Positions 26,231 through 35,230 of a stretch of 64,000 nucleotides of DNA are shown here, piece by piece (position 1 is the stretch's first letter; each line of letters starts with the position of its first letter). Location of the stretch: assembly GCF_000424625.1 (NCBI RefSeq), contig NZ_AUKG01000001.1, forward strand, positions 2,294,001 to 2,358,000, written 5' to 3'. Below the pieces are notes generated by a model that worked only from the letters and a program-made list of their open reading frames with translations, made no database searches and was not told where the DNA came from. The DNA comes from Conexibacter woesei Iso977N. Its GTDB lineage: Bacteria > Actinomycetota > Thermoleophilia > Solirubrobacterales > Solirubrobacteraceae. The position numbers were made by a program, and so were the translations under genes.

Positions 26231-26294
26231 AAGCGGAAAGAGCGCTCCGCTTGCTGCTAGCCTGCCCGGATGCGGAGACGTCTCTCCGCATCCG
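26231..26294. promoter_or_regulatory. Tandem palindromic operators and promoter of the MFS gene
   Basis: Two copies of the same dyad, A(A/T)GCGGA-N8-TCCGC(A/T)T: site 1 at 26231-26252 and site 2 at 26270-26291, centres 39 bases apart. Site 2 extends to 12-base perfect arms (26267-26278 and 26283-26294). A TAGCCT -10 box (26258-26263) lies between them, so site 1 covers the -35 and site 2 the start of transcription, the layout of a classical repressor. Confidence 0.7.
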
Positions 26295-26314
26295 CGATCG
26301 AACCAGGACGAGGG

Positions 26315-27805
26315 ATGAGCACGACCAGCAGCATCGAAGCGCCGCGTACCCACCACCAGGCCACGTTCGCGGTCCTCGCGACGGCGGTGGCCGCCTATGC
26401 GCTGCTGCAGTCGCTGGTGATCCCGGTGCTGCCGACGATCCAGGCGGGGCTGCACACCACGCAGAACACGGTCACGTGGGTGCTGACCGCCTACCTGCTG
26501 TCGGCGTCGATCTTCACGCCGATCATGGGCCGGCTCGGCGACATGCACGGCAAGGAGAGGCTGTTCGTCGTGGCCGTCGGCGCGCTGGCCGTGGGCACGC
26601 TGATCTCCGCGCTGTCGACCTCGATCTCGGTGATGATCCTCGGGCGCGTCATCCAGGGCATCGGCGGCGGCGTGCTGCCGCTGGCCTTCGGGATCATCCG
26701 CGACGAGTTCCCCAGGGACAAGATCGTGGGCGCCGTCGGCATCATCGCGTCGCTCACGGCGGCGGGCGCGGGCATCGGCATCGTGCTGGCCGGCCCGATC
26801 GTCGACACGCTCAACTGGCACTGGCTCTTCTGGATCCCGATGATCGTCCTCGCCGCGGCGGGCATCGCGACGCACCTGGTGATCCCCGAGTCGCCGGTCC
26901 GGACGCCCGGGAAGCTGAGCTGGCTGGCGATCGTCCTGTTGTCAGGGTGGTTGGTCGCGCTGATCCTGCCGATCAGCGAGGCGCCGGACTGGGGCTGGAC
27001 GTCGACCAAGGTCATCGGGTTGATCGTCCTGGCGATCGTGCTCGCCGGCGCGTGGGTGCGGGTCGAGTCGCGGTCGGCCAACCCGCTGATCGACATGAGG
27101 ATGATGCGCATCCCGGCCGTCTGGACGACCAACCTGGTGGCCCTGTTCCTGGGCGTCGGCATGTACGCCGTCTTCGCGTTCCTGCCCGAGTTCCTGCAGA
27201 CCGATCCGGGGACGGCGGGCTACGGCTTCGGCGTGAGCATCACGCAGTCGGGCCTGATCCTGCTGCCGATGAGCGTGTTCATGTTCATCTTCGGCACGGT
27301 CTCGGGGCGGATGTCGGCCAAGTACGGCCCCAAGATCGTGCTCGTCGCGGGCCTGGCGATCAGCATCCTGCCGTTCCTGATCCTGGCCTTCGCCCACGGC
27401 CACAAGTGGGAGATCCTGGTGGCGATGGTGCTGGAGGGCATCGGCTTCGGCCTCGCGTTCGCGGCGATGTCGAACCTGATCGTCGCCGCGGTGCCGCCGG
27501 AGCAGACCGGCGTCGCCAGCGGGATGAACGCCAACATCCGGACGATCGGCGGCGCGCTGGGCTCGGCGATCATGAGCAGCATCGTCGTCGCGGGCGTCCA
27601 CGCCGGGCAGCTGCCGAAGGAGTCGGGCTACACGAACGGGTTCACGCTGCTGGCCGCCGCGACGATCGTCGCCGCCGTCGCCGGCGTGTTCGTCCCGAGC
27701 GCGCTGCGCGCCGACGAGGCCACGCTCGCCGAGCCGGAGACGCTGCCGCACGTCGAGCTCGGCCTGGTCGCGGCCGGCACGCTTGTCGGCGACGAGTCGG
27801 AGTGA
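26315..27805 (+). CDS. MFS drug exporter, DHA2 (EmrB/QacA) family
   Basis: A 496-residue major-facilitator proton antiporter. Motifs: VTWVLTAYLLSASIFTPIMG RLGDMHGKE between helices 2 and 3 (motif A), VIQGIGGGVLPLAFGIIRDE (motif B), GAGIGIVLAGPIVDTLNW (motif C, antiporter), and later MSNLIVAAVPPEQTGVASGM. This fits 14-helix DHA2 pumps. The ATG at 26315 has AGGA six bases upstream. An in-frame ATG at 26270 would coincide with the +1 of the TAGCCT promoter, adding 15 residues. It is followed one base later by a TetR gene and is preceded by tandem operators. Confidence 0.93.
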   Translation: MSTTSSIEAPRTHHQATFAVLATAVAAYALLQSLVIPVLPTIQAGLHTTQNTVTWVLTAYLLSASIFTPIMGRLGDMHGKERLFVVAVGALAVGTLISALSTSISVMILGRVIQGIGGGVLPLAFGIIRDEFPRDKIVGAVGIIASLTAAGAGIGIVLAGPIVDTLNWHWLFWIPMIVLAAAGIATHLVIPESPVRTPGKLSWLAIVLLSGWLVALILPISEAPDWGWTSTKVIGLIVLAIVLAGAWVRVESRSANPLIDMRMMRIPAVWTTNLVALFLGVGMYAVFAFLPEFLQTDPGTAGYGFGVSITQSGLILLPMSVFMFIFGTVSGRMSAKYGPKIVLVAGLAISILPFLILAFAHGHKWEILVAMVLEGIGFGLAFAAMSNLIVAAVPPEQTGVASGMNANIRTIGGALGSAIMSSIVVAGVHAGQLPKESGYTNGFTLLAAATIVAAVAGVFVPSALRADEATLAEPETLPHVELGLVAAGTLVGDESE

Positions 27806-27806
27806 C

Positions 27807-28451
27807 GTGAGCCCGGCGCCGACCACCACCAAGAAGGCGAAGGCCCGCCGCCCGCTGCGGCGCGACGCGGCCGAGAACCGCGACCGCCTGCTCGCGGCGG
27901 CCGCCGAGGTCTTCGACACCCAGGGCCTGGACGCCAGCGTGACGGAGATCGCGCGCGTCGCGGGCGTCGGGATGGGCACGCTCTACCGGCGCTTCCCGAC
28001 CAAGGCGGCGCTGGTCGAGGCGCTCGTCCACGAGGTCCTCGACGCGACGGTCACGCTCGCGCAGGAGGCGTCGCAGCACACCGACGGCACCGGGCTGGAG
28101 CGCTTCCTGGAGGCGTCGTGCGCCTACCAGGCCGAGCATCCCGGGCTGCTCGCGCGGCTGTGGACGACCGACCACGCGATGGTCAAGACCGCACGACGGC
28201 TGATCGCCGCGCTGCTGGCCGAGGCCCAGGACCACGGGCGCATCCGCCGCGACATCACCAACACCGATCTGACGATCGCGCTCTTCGGCATCCGCGGCGT
28301 GCTCGAGGCGACGCGTCCCGAGGCGCCCGACGCCTGGCGCCGCCACCTCGAGCTGCTGATCGCCGGCCTGCGGCCCGGCGGCGACGCGCTCCAGCACCCA
28401 CCGGTCAGCCAGGCGCGGATCGACAAGCTGCTGACGCTCGCCGACAAGTAG
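27807..28451 (+). CDS. TetR-family transcriptional regulator
   Basis: A 214-residue TetR protein: basic N-terminus, then RDRLLAAAAEVFDTQGLDAS and EIARVAGVGMGTLYRRFPTK, a typical TetR/AcrR helix-turn-helix. The C-terminal domain has WTTDHAMVKTARRLIAALLA. The GTG starts one base after the MFS stop, with GGAG four bases upstream, so it is co-transcribed with the pump and a likely autoregulating repressor of the operon. A TTG at 27783 would overlap the pump gene. Confidence 0.9.
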   Translation: MSPAPTTTKKAKARRPLRRDAAENRDRLLAAAAEVFDTQGLDASVTEIARVAGVGMGTLYRRFPTKAALVEALVHEVLDATVTLAQEASQHTDGTGLERFLEASCAYQAEHPGLLARLWTTDHAMVKTARRLIAALLAEAQDHGRIRRDITNTDLTIALFGIRGVLEATRPEAPDAWRRHLELLIAGLRPGGDALQHPPVSQARIDKLLTLADK

Positions 28452-28470
28452 GCGCGGGCGCGCGCCGCGC
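28452..28470 (+). terminator. Short GC hairpin after the TetR gene
   Basis: GCGCGG / CCGCGC with a 7-base loop immediately after the stop. This is weak evidence only. Confidence 0.3.
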
Positions 28471-28521
28471 GTCTTCGGGATGCGGAGCGCTGTGCGTTCC
28501 ACACTGGTTTTCGTCGTGTTC

Positions 28522-28527
28522 TAAGGT
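28522..28527 (+). promoter_or_regulatory. -10 box of the FG-GAP protein gene (leaderless)
   Basis: TAAGGT six bases before the ATG at 28534, with no Shine-Dalgarno between. Confidence 0.45.
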
Positions 28528-28533
28528 CGGCCG

Positions 28534-31308
28534 ATGCGAAGCCGCACCGGTCCCTGGCGGAGCGCGGCGCTGGCGGTGGGCCTGGTCGCGTTGGCGACCG
28601 CCGCGCCCGCAGCGCACGCGCTGACGGAAGGCGCGGAGGTGGACCTGGCCTCGCAGTTCCACACGCGGATCGACGGGGCGAGCGTCAGGATCGGCAGGAC
28701 CGTCGCGGGCTCGCAGGGCGGGGCCGCGGTCGCGGGCGCGGGTGACGTCAACGGCGACGGCGTCCCCGACACGATCGTCGGCGCGCCGCAGGGTGGCCCG
28801 AACACGGCCGGCGCGGCCTTCGTCGTCTTCGGCCCGGCCGCGCCGGGGACCGTCGACCTCGCGACGCTGGTGGCCGACGGCAGGGGGATCGAGATCGACG
28901 CCGCGAGCGCCGGCGGCAGCGCACTCGCAGGGTCCTCGGTGGCCGGTGCTGGCGACGTCAACGGCGACGGCTACGGCGACGTGATCGTCGGCGCGCCGTT
29001 CGCCGGAGCGACGGGCAGGACGACGGGCGAGGCCTACATCATCTTCGGCCGCCCGGGCGCGGCGCTCGTCAACCTCGCCCAGGCGGGCGACGACCGGATC
29101 GTCCTGCAGGGCGCGGCCGCGGGGAGCCGGGCGGGCCACGCGGTCGCCGGGATCGGCGACGTCAACGGCGACGGGCTCGCCGACGTGCTCGTCGGCGCGC
29201 CGCAGGCGTCGCGGGCGCTGCCCGGCCACGCCTACGTCGTCTTCGGCCGCGCGAGCGCGCAGCCCGTCGCGCTCGGAGCGCTGGGCGCGGGCGGCGTGAC
29301 GATCGACGGCGTCGCGGGCGACCAGGCGGGGTTCGCGGTCGGCGCCGCCGCGGACGTGGACGGCGACGGGCGGCCGGACGTCGTGGTCGGCGCGCCGGGC
29401 GCGGCGCCCGGCGGCAGGACCGGCGCGGGGTCGGCCTACATCTTGCTCACCCGTCCCGGGACGACCACGGTGGACCTCGCGGCGCTGCCCGCGGGCGACG
29501 TCCGGATCGACGGCGCGGCCGCCGACGACGGCGCCGGGCGCAGCGTCGCCGGCGCGGGTGACGTGGACGGCGACGGCCACGCCGACGTGCTCGTGGGCGC
29601 GCCGTTCGCCGATCCGGACGTGCGCGGCTCGGCCGGTGCGGCCTACGTCGTGCGCGGTGGCGGCGCGGGCGGTGGCGCGGTCGCGCTCGGGGACGCGGGC
29701 GCGGTGCTGACGCGGATCGACGGCGCGGTCGCCGGCGACGAGGCCGGGGCCGCGGTGGCCGGTCCGGGCGACGTCAACGGCGACGGCGTCCCGGACGTCC
29801 TGGCCGGCGCGCCCGGCGCCGATCCCGGCGGGCGCTCGGGCGCGGGTGCGGCGTACGTCGTGCTCGGCGCGGGCAGGCAGGCGCGCACCGTCGACCTCGC
29901 GAGCGACCTGGGGCGCGTCGTCCCGCTCGACGGCGGCGCCGCGAGCGACTCGGCCGGCCGCTCCGTCGGCGGCGCGGGCGACGTCACCGGCGACGGCCTC
30001 CCCGACGTCCTGGTCGGCGCGCCGGGGGCCGACCGGCCGGACATCCGGGACGCGGGCGCGGCCTACGTGCTCGCCGCGCGGCCCGCGGACCTCGCCGTGT
30101 CGGTGGCGGCGTCGCCGGCCCAGGCGGCGGTCGGCGACCCGGTCGAGGTGTCGGTCGCCGCGGTCAACAACGGCCCCGACGACGCGCCCGGGGCGCAGCT
30201 GGTCGTCACGCTCGAGCCCGGCTTCACCGTCGACAGCTATGACATCAGCCAGGGCACGTGCACCCAGGTCGGCCGGCAGCTGCGCTGCGCGCTCGGCACG
30301 CTGCGCGCGGGCGGCGGCGCGCTGCTGCTCCTGCGCGGGACGGTGGGGGCGGGGACGACCGGGACGCTCGCCGAGGCCACGGCGACCTCGGCGTTCGCGC
30401 CGGACGTCGTCACGGCCAACGACCGCGCCGCGGCGGTCGTCGCGGTGTCTGGCGGCAGCGGCCCGGAACCGGCGCCGAGTCCCGCACCTGCGCCGGCGCC
30501 CGCTCCCGCCCCGAGCCCGGGGACGCCGCCGAGCCGGCTGGTCGTGACCAAGCGCGTCGTGCAGGACGCCGCGTTCGTCGGCGAGCCGTTGGACTACGAC
30601 GTGACGATCCGCAACGACGGCGGTCAGCGCAGCGAAGCGATCAGGCTCACCGATCTCTTCTCGGCGCTGGTGCACGTCGTCGCCGTCGCGGGCGACGGCG
30701 CGCGCTGCACGACGGGCCGCCCGATCGCCTGCGCGCTCCCCGCGCTCGCGCCGGGCGCGTCGGCGACGCTCCACGTCCGGGTCGTGCCGCAGCGCGGCGG
30801 CCGCCTCGCCAACGTCGCGGGCGTCCTCGGCTCGGGCGCGGCGACCGCCGCGGCGCCGAGCAACGCCACGGCGGCGATCACCGTCGGCCCGCGCCGCGCG
30901 CGGCTCGCGCTCGCGCTGCGCGGGCCGTCCGGCCGGATCCGGCCCGGCGCGCGCGTCGCCTTCCACGCGACGGTCGCCGCCGGCCAGGCGGTCAACGCCC
31001 GCGCGCTGGTGCTCTGCGCCCGGCTCCCGGACGGGTGGCGGCCGCTGCCCGGCGGCGGCGTGCGCGTGCGCGCCGGCCGCCCCTGCTGGGCGACCGCGCA
31101 GCTGCTCGCGGGCCGCGCGCGGCGGCTGACGATCGCGGCGCGCGTCCCCCGCGGCTACGGCGGCGGGCGCTACACGACGCGCGCCACCGCGGTCGCGGCC
31201 AACGCGCCGGCCGCCCGCGCCCGGGCGAGCAGCCGCGTGGCCGAGGTCCCGCACCCGTGCGCGAGCAGCGCCCGGGCGGGAGGACCGGTCGCGCACGCGG
31301 CGTGCTGA
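28534..31308 (+). CDS. Secreted FG-GAP beta-propeller protein with DUF11 repeats
   Basis: A 924-residue surface protein. After a signal peptide (to about residue 30), seven FG-GAP/integrin-alpha repeats follow (about 35-510), each with a Ca-binding DxxGDGxxD loop such as GDVNGDGVPDTIVGAPQ. Seven copies match one seven-bladed propeller. Then come a DUF11 domain (about 515-640), a Pro/Ala linker, a second DUF11 (LVVTKRVVQDAAFVGEPLDY, about 670-780) and a third similar domain, ending in a basic, Ala-rich tail with no recognisable sortase motif. It is probably an adhesin or surface scaffold. It is convergent with the metallopeptidase. Confidence 0.92.
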   Translation: MRSRTGPWRSAALAVGLVALATAAPAAHALTEGAEVDLASQFHTRIDGASVRIGRTVAGSQGGAAVAGAGDVNGDGVPDTIVGAPQGGPNTAGAAFVVFGPAAPGTVDLATLVADGRGIEIDAASAGGSALAGSSVAGAGDVNGDGYGDVIVGAPFAGATGRTTGEAYIIFGRPGAALVNLAQAGDDRIVLQGAAAGSRAGHAVAGIGDVNGDGLADVLVGAPQASRALPGHAYVVFGRASAQPVALGALGAGGVTIDGVAGDQAGFAVGAAADVDGDGRPDVVVGAPGAAPGGRTGAGSAYILLTRPGTTTVDLAALPAGDVRIDGAAADDGAGRSVAGAGDVDGDGHADVLVGAPFADPDVRGSAGAAYVVRGGGAGGGAVALGDAGAVLTRIDGAVAGDEAGAAVAGPGDVNGDGVPDVLAGAPGADPGGRSGAGAAYVVLGAGRQARTVDLASDLGRVVPLDGGAASDSAGRSVGGAGDVTGDGLPDVLVGAPGADRPDIRDAGAAYVLAARPADLAVSVAASPAQAAVGDPVEVSVAAVNNGPDDAPGAQLVVTLEPGFTVDSYDISQGTCTQVGRQLRCALGTLRAGGGALLLLRGTVGAGTTGTLAEATATSAFAPDVVTANDRAAAVVAVSGGSGPEPAPSPAPAPAPAPAPSPGTPPSRLVVTKRVVQDAAFVGEPLDYDVTIRNDGGQRSEAIRLTDLFSALVHVVAVAGDGARCTTGRPIACALPALAPGASATLHVRVVPQRGGRLANVAGVLGSGAATAAAPSNATAAITVGPRRARLALALRGPSGRIRPGARVAFHATVAAGQAVNARALVLCARLPDGWRPLPGGGVRVRAGRPCWATAQLLAGRARRLTIAARVPRGYGGGRYTTRATAVAANAPAARARASSRVAEVPHPCASSARAGGPVAHAAC

Positions 31309-31323
31309 GCCGCGCCGTGGAGC

Positions 31324-32198
31324 TCAGGGCTGCGCCGGCGTCGTGCCGGTCCCCGGCGGCACGTAGGTGGTCAGGTAGCGGCTGCAGGTTCTGGCCTGCG
31401 TCGTCCGGAAGCCGGTGTCGAACGCCCTGCGCCGCTCGGCGGGCGTGCCGTGGTGCTGCGGGTCGTCGTAGGCGCGGTCCCCGACGGCCTGGGCGGTGGT
31501 CCAACCGACCCTCAGCGCCCGCGGCGGGATGTTGACGGTGCGCGCGACGTGGCGGGCGAAGACCCCGGCGGCGCAGTCGGCGGTCAGCTCGAAGTTCTTG
31601 GTGGGGTTGGTCGGGTTGTACTGGTGGGTGCCGACCAGCTCGCCGAGCCCGTGGGCGTACTCGTGGGCGACGATGAACGTCAGCCCCATGTCACCGCGCT
31701 TCCTGGCAGGCGGCGCCTCGTAGCCCGCCGGGGCCGGGAGGATCTGGTTGCGCCAGACCTCGCCCGCCAGACGGCGCCCGACGTAGATGGTGTTGTCGGC
31801 CGGGCAGTAGAACGCCGAGTCCTGGTCGGCGGTCTCGTGGCAGGCGGTCGCGATCCGCTGGCCCTTGCGCGGCCAGACGTGCCGGACGTCGGGGGCGCCG
31901 TAGCCCTGGGCCTTGGCGATCGGGTCCAGTAGGCCTTGAGGTCCTTGGCGATCGTGCCCATGAAGCTCACGACGCGCCGGTCGATCTGACGCTCGGACCT
32001 CGCGTCGGGGGCGAGCAGGGAGCGCGGGAACTGGTCGCCGACCCCGTTGGTCACGGTCGGCGTCGTCAGCGCGATGCCGGGCTCGGAGGTCGCGGACGTT
32101 CCGCGCCCGCCGTCGTCGCCGCCGCCCGCGAGGATCACGACCCCGCCCGCGGCCAGCGCGAGCGCGGCAGCGACGGCAACCACGACCCGAGCGCGCAT
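31324..32198 (-). pseudogene. Neutral zinc metallopeptidase (YpfJ-like), frameshifted
   Basis: The N-terminal part (ATG at 32198: MRARVVVAVAAALALAAGGV, a signal anchor) reads to KDLKAYW near 31926. There the frame is lost, and the expected continuation DPIAKAQGYGAPDVR appears only in the next frame. Adding one C at about 31926 (plus strand) restores a single protein of about 290 residues through FYCPADNTIYVG, WRNQILPAPAG and HEYAH (HExxH zinc site) to the end at 31324. No stop interrupts the repaired frame. This is a real frameshift mutation or a sequencing error. It lies 11 bases after the DUF11/lectin gene and is probably co-transcribed. Confidence 0.8.
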
Positions 32199-32209
32199 CG
32201 ATCCCTCCG

Positions 32210-34774
32210 TCAGCCGAGGCCCGACGGCGGCGGGACGGGGCGGATCGCGACGCTGCGCGCCGCCCGGACAGTGGCGGTGCCGGTCGCGCGGGCGGTCGCG
32301 ACGTTGCGGGCGCGCCCCGGCGCGACGGCCCGGACGCGCACGGTGAACGACCGCGCGGCGCCGCTCGCCAGGCTCGGCAGCGACCAGCAGGTCGACCGGC
32401 CGGCGCGGCGGCCGCCCGGCGCCGAGAGCAGGTGGAGCGCGCGGGGCAGGCGGTCGCAGACCCGGACGGCGGTGGCCGGGTCGGGGCCGAGCGACCGGAC
32501 GGCGATCCGGAAGCGCACGGTGTCGCCGACCCGCACCTGCGTGCGGTCGGCGGTCTTGGCGATGCTCAGCGCCGCGCCGCCGACGACTCGGACGAGCGCG
32601 CGCGACGCGCGGTCGCCGAGCGGGCCGGACGACGGGACGGCGGCGACCGTGTTGACCGCGTTGCCCGGGCGCAGGAACCGCACCTGCGCGGTCACCCGGA
32701 CCGTCGCGCCGGGCGCGAGGTCGCCGAGCCGGCACGTGACGGCGCCGAGCAGCCGTGAGCAGTCGTGGCCGCCCGCGTCGATGTGGCCGACGACGTGGCG
32801 GGCCGACATCGTGTCGACGATCCGGACGTCGTGGGCGACCGCGCCGCCGCCGTTGTGGACGGTGATGACGTAGTCGACGGTCGCGCCGGTGCGCGCGCTG
32901 CGCTGCGCGGCCCGCTTGGTGACGACCAGCCGGACGTCGGAGGCCGACACCGGCTGGGCGGGGTCGCCGGGCCCGACGATCTCGACCGGCGCGCTCGCGC
33001 GGTCGTTGGACGGGTCGGTGTCCGGGTCGGAGGTGGTGACGACCGCGGCGTTGCGGACGGTCCCCGCCGCGGTGCCCGGGGCGCTCCGGGTGTCGACGGT
33101 GATCTGGGTGCTCGCGCCGGCGGCGAGCGGGCCGAGCGCGCAGCGCACGCTCGCGATCGCCTGCGTGCACGAGCCGGTGGCGGGGCGGACCGCGGTGACG
33201 CCGAGCTTGGGCGGGAGCTGATCGGTGAGGATCACGTTGCGGGCGTCGCCCGGGCCGTTGTTGGTGACGACGAGGACGAAGCTCGTCGGGTCGCCCGCGG
33301 CGATCCGGGCCGGGTCGGCGACCTTGCGCACCGCGACGTCGACGGAGCGGACCGGGTCCACGGGGTCCTCGGCGACGGGCGGGTCGGTGACCTCCGGGCC
33401 GTCGAGCTGCGCGCGGTTGACGACGTGGTCGGCGATGTCGGGGGCCAGCTGGACGACCACCGACAGCAGCGGCAGCCGGGCGCCCGGCCGTTGCGGCTGC
33501 CGCAGCGAGGCGGCGAACGTGCAGCGGAGGGTGTGGGTCCCGACGATCGTGGCGCCGCAGTCCCAGCCGCTGCCGTGCGGTGGCTCGGCGACGGTCATCC
33601 CGGGCGGCAGGCGGTCGCTGACGGTCACGGGCGCGTAGGCGACGCCGCCGTCGGGCGCGAGCGCCGCCTGCAGGTCGAAGCTGCCGCGCCCGCCCGCGTG
33701 CATCGGGGCGGGGTGGGTCTTGGCCAGCGTGTAGCGGGGGAGGGCGTCGACCGTCTCGACGCGCAACGTGCGGATCTCGTGGATGTTGGTGCCGTTGCCG
33801 GTCGAGGACCCGAAGCCGAACTCGAAGGTCGGCGGCGGGTCCGGCGGCAGCGGCGCGTCGAGGACCTGGACGAACGTGCCGTTGTTGTTCATGTCGGCGA
33901 AGAGCCGCACGTGCGCGCTCGGGTTCGGGGTCCCGTCGGGCCGGCCGAGCGGGTCGACCTCGAGCCGGAACGTGTGGCCGACGCCCGGCGCCGTGCGGGT
34001 CGTCGCGTCGGGCTGATCCAGGACGCCGGGCGCGGCGGTGCGACCGAGGACGCAGTAGCCCTGCATCCAGTCCGAGCCCGGCACGCCGGGGCCGCGCAGC
34101 GTGATGTAGTTGGGGTGGATGTTGCGGTCGACGCGGTCGGCGCACCCGTAGCCGCGCGCCTCGCGGTCGTTGGCGAAGTTGCCGAACTCGTCGATCCCGA
34201 CGCCGAGGTAACCGCCCGGGACCCCGGGGACGTCCGGGACGGTCGCCTCGAAGTCGAACGACTTCTGCGCGTACCCGAGGCTGCCGCCGAAGGCCCCGGG
34301 GCGGTCGGCGCCCACGTCGCCGTCGGCGAGGAACAGCGAGATCCCGTCGGCCGCGCCGTAGCCGGGCACGCGCGTGCCGTTGTAGGCGAACGCGGTGAAC
34401 GTGAGGCGCAGGCCGGACGTGAACGGGAAGACATGCCGATAGATCGCGAAGCCGGAGCGGTCGTGGCCGTTGTCGGTCAGCCGCAGCGTCCCCGCGCCGT
34501 AGGGATCGCCGCCGGCCGGGATCGACGGCTGGCCCGCCGCGCAGCCCGTGACGTTGGCCTGGGCGGTGTCGGTCGAGGCGGTCAGGCACGGGGTGAAGCT
34601 CCCGCCGACGCGCAGGGGCGCCGCGGCGGTGGGGCCCGTGAAGCTCTCGTCGACGAGGACGTCGGCCCGGGCGACCGGAGCGCCCGTGACGGCGCCGAGC
34701 CCGACCGCGACGAGCCACAGCCATGCCCGCGCGCGGCGGGCGGGATGCGGCACGGGTGCCATGGGAGCATCCAC
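32210..34774 (-). CDS. Secreted lectin-like protein with DUF11 repeats
   Basis: An 854-residue exported protein. A signal peptide lies in the first 40 residues (WLWLVAVGLGAVTGAPVARA). Residues about 40-340 resemble an L-type (legume) lectin domain, with GYGAADGISLFLADGD, LGVGIDEFGNFAND and HVRLFADMNNNGTF. Four DUF11-type beta-sandwich domains follow (starts near 345, 465, 605 and 735: for example VDVAVRKVADPARIAAGDPT and LVVTKRAAQRSARTGATVDY). It probably binds sugars at the cell surface. It is co-oriented with the damaged metallopeptidase. ATGs at 34774 and 34762 are both possible. Confidence 0.88.
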   Translation of the reverse strand: MDAPMAPVPHPARRARAWLWLVAVGLGAVTGAPVARADVLVDESFTGPTAAAPLRVGGSFTPCLTASTDTAQANVTGCAAGQPSIPAGGDPYGAGTLRLTDNGHDRSGFAIYRHVFPFTSGLRLTFTAFAYNGTRVPGYGAADGISLFLADGDVGADRPGAFGGSLGYAQKSFDFEATVPDVPGVPGGYLGVGIDEFGNFANDREARGYGCADRVDRNIHPNYITLRGPGVPGSDWMQGYCVLGRTAAPGVLDQPDATTRTAPGVGHTFRLEVDPLGRPDGTPNPSAHVRLFADMNNNGTFVQVLDAPLPPDPPPTFEFGFGSSTGNGTNIHEIRTLRVETVDALPRYTLAKTHPAPMHAGGRGSFDLQAALAPDGGVAYAPVTVSDRLPPGMTVAEPPHGSGWDCGATIVGTHTLRCTFAASLRQPQRPGARLPLLSVVVQLAPDIADHVVNRAQLDGPEVTDPPVAEDPVDPVRSVDVAVRKVADPARIAAGDPTSFVLVVTNNGPGDARNVILTDQLPPKLGVTAVRPATGSCTQAIASVRCALGPLAAGASTQITVDTRSAPGTAAGTVRNAAVVTTSDPDTDPSNDRASAPVEIVGPGDPAQPVSASDVRLVVTKRAAQRSARTGATVDYVITVHNGGGAVAHDVRIVDTMSARHVVGHIDAGGHDCSRLLGAVTCRLGDLAPGATVRVTAQVRFLRPGNAVNTVAAVPSSGPLGDRASRALVRVVGGAALSIAKTADRTQVRVGDTVRFRIAVRSLGPDPATAVRVCDRLPRALHLLSAPGGRRAGRSTCWSLPSLASGAARSFTVRVRAVAPGRARNVATARATGTATVRAARSVAIRPVPPPSGLG

Positions 34775-34873
34775 CGTCGCGCCGCGACGGATGAGCGTTG
34801 CTCACCCCGGCGGGGTGATCCCGGCGGGCGCACGCCGGGTTCGCGGGCCGGCGCGGGCGGGCATCCCGTCGCC

Positions 34874-35224
34874 ATGGGTTCCGAGAGCGGTGTGGGGTTG
34901 GACTGGCGGCAGGCCTCGGTGCGCGGCGGGAGGCTGACGCTGCCGTTGAGCGAGAAGGCGTCCAAGGACTGGGTGGCGGAGGTCGAGGCGGTGCTGGGGC
35001 GGCTCGCCCCGGACGCCGGGGTCGAGGTCGGGCGCGAGCAGCTCGTCGTGGCCGTCGTCGCCGGCGAGGAGGGCGACACCCGGCACCTGCTGGAGTCCGC
35101 GGTGCTCGAGGCCAACTCGCGGCTGTCCGCCGGTGACGACGACGGATCCGGCGGCGAGGAGCGCGACGCGCAGGACGCGGCGCTGACCGAGACGTTTCGC
35201 GCGTTCGCGCCGCCGGAGGCGTAG
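34874..35224 (+). CDS. Conserved hypothetical small protein
   Basis: A 116-residue acidic protein I do not recognise. It opens GLDWRQASVRGGRLTLPLSE, then carries VEVGREQLVVAVVAGEEGDT and a C-terminal acidic stretch ending LTETFRAFAPPEA. It is probably alpha/beta with a central helix; no signal or membrane segment. Its start diverges from the lectin/DUF11 gene (99-base gap) and its end converges with the phosphoesterase (6-base gap). Protein-like composition and the strong start context are the only support. Confidence 0.6.
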   Translation: MGSESGVGLDWRQASVRGGRLTLPLSEKASKDWVAEVEAVLGRLAPDAGVEVGREQLVVAVVAGEEGDTRHLLESAVLEANSRLSAGDDDGSGGEERDAQDAALTETFRAFAPPEA

Positions 35225-35230
35225 CGCCGG

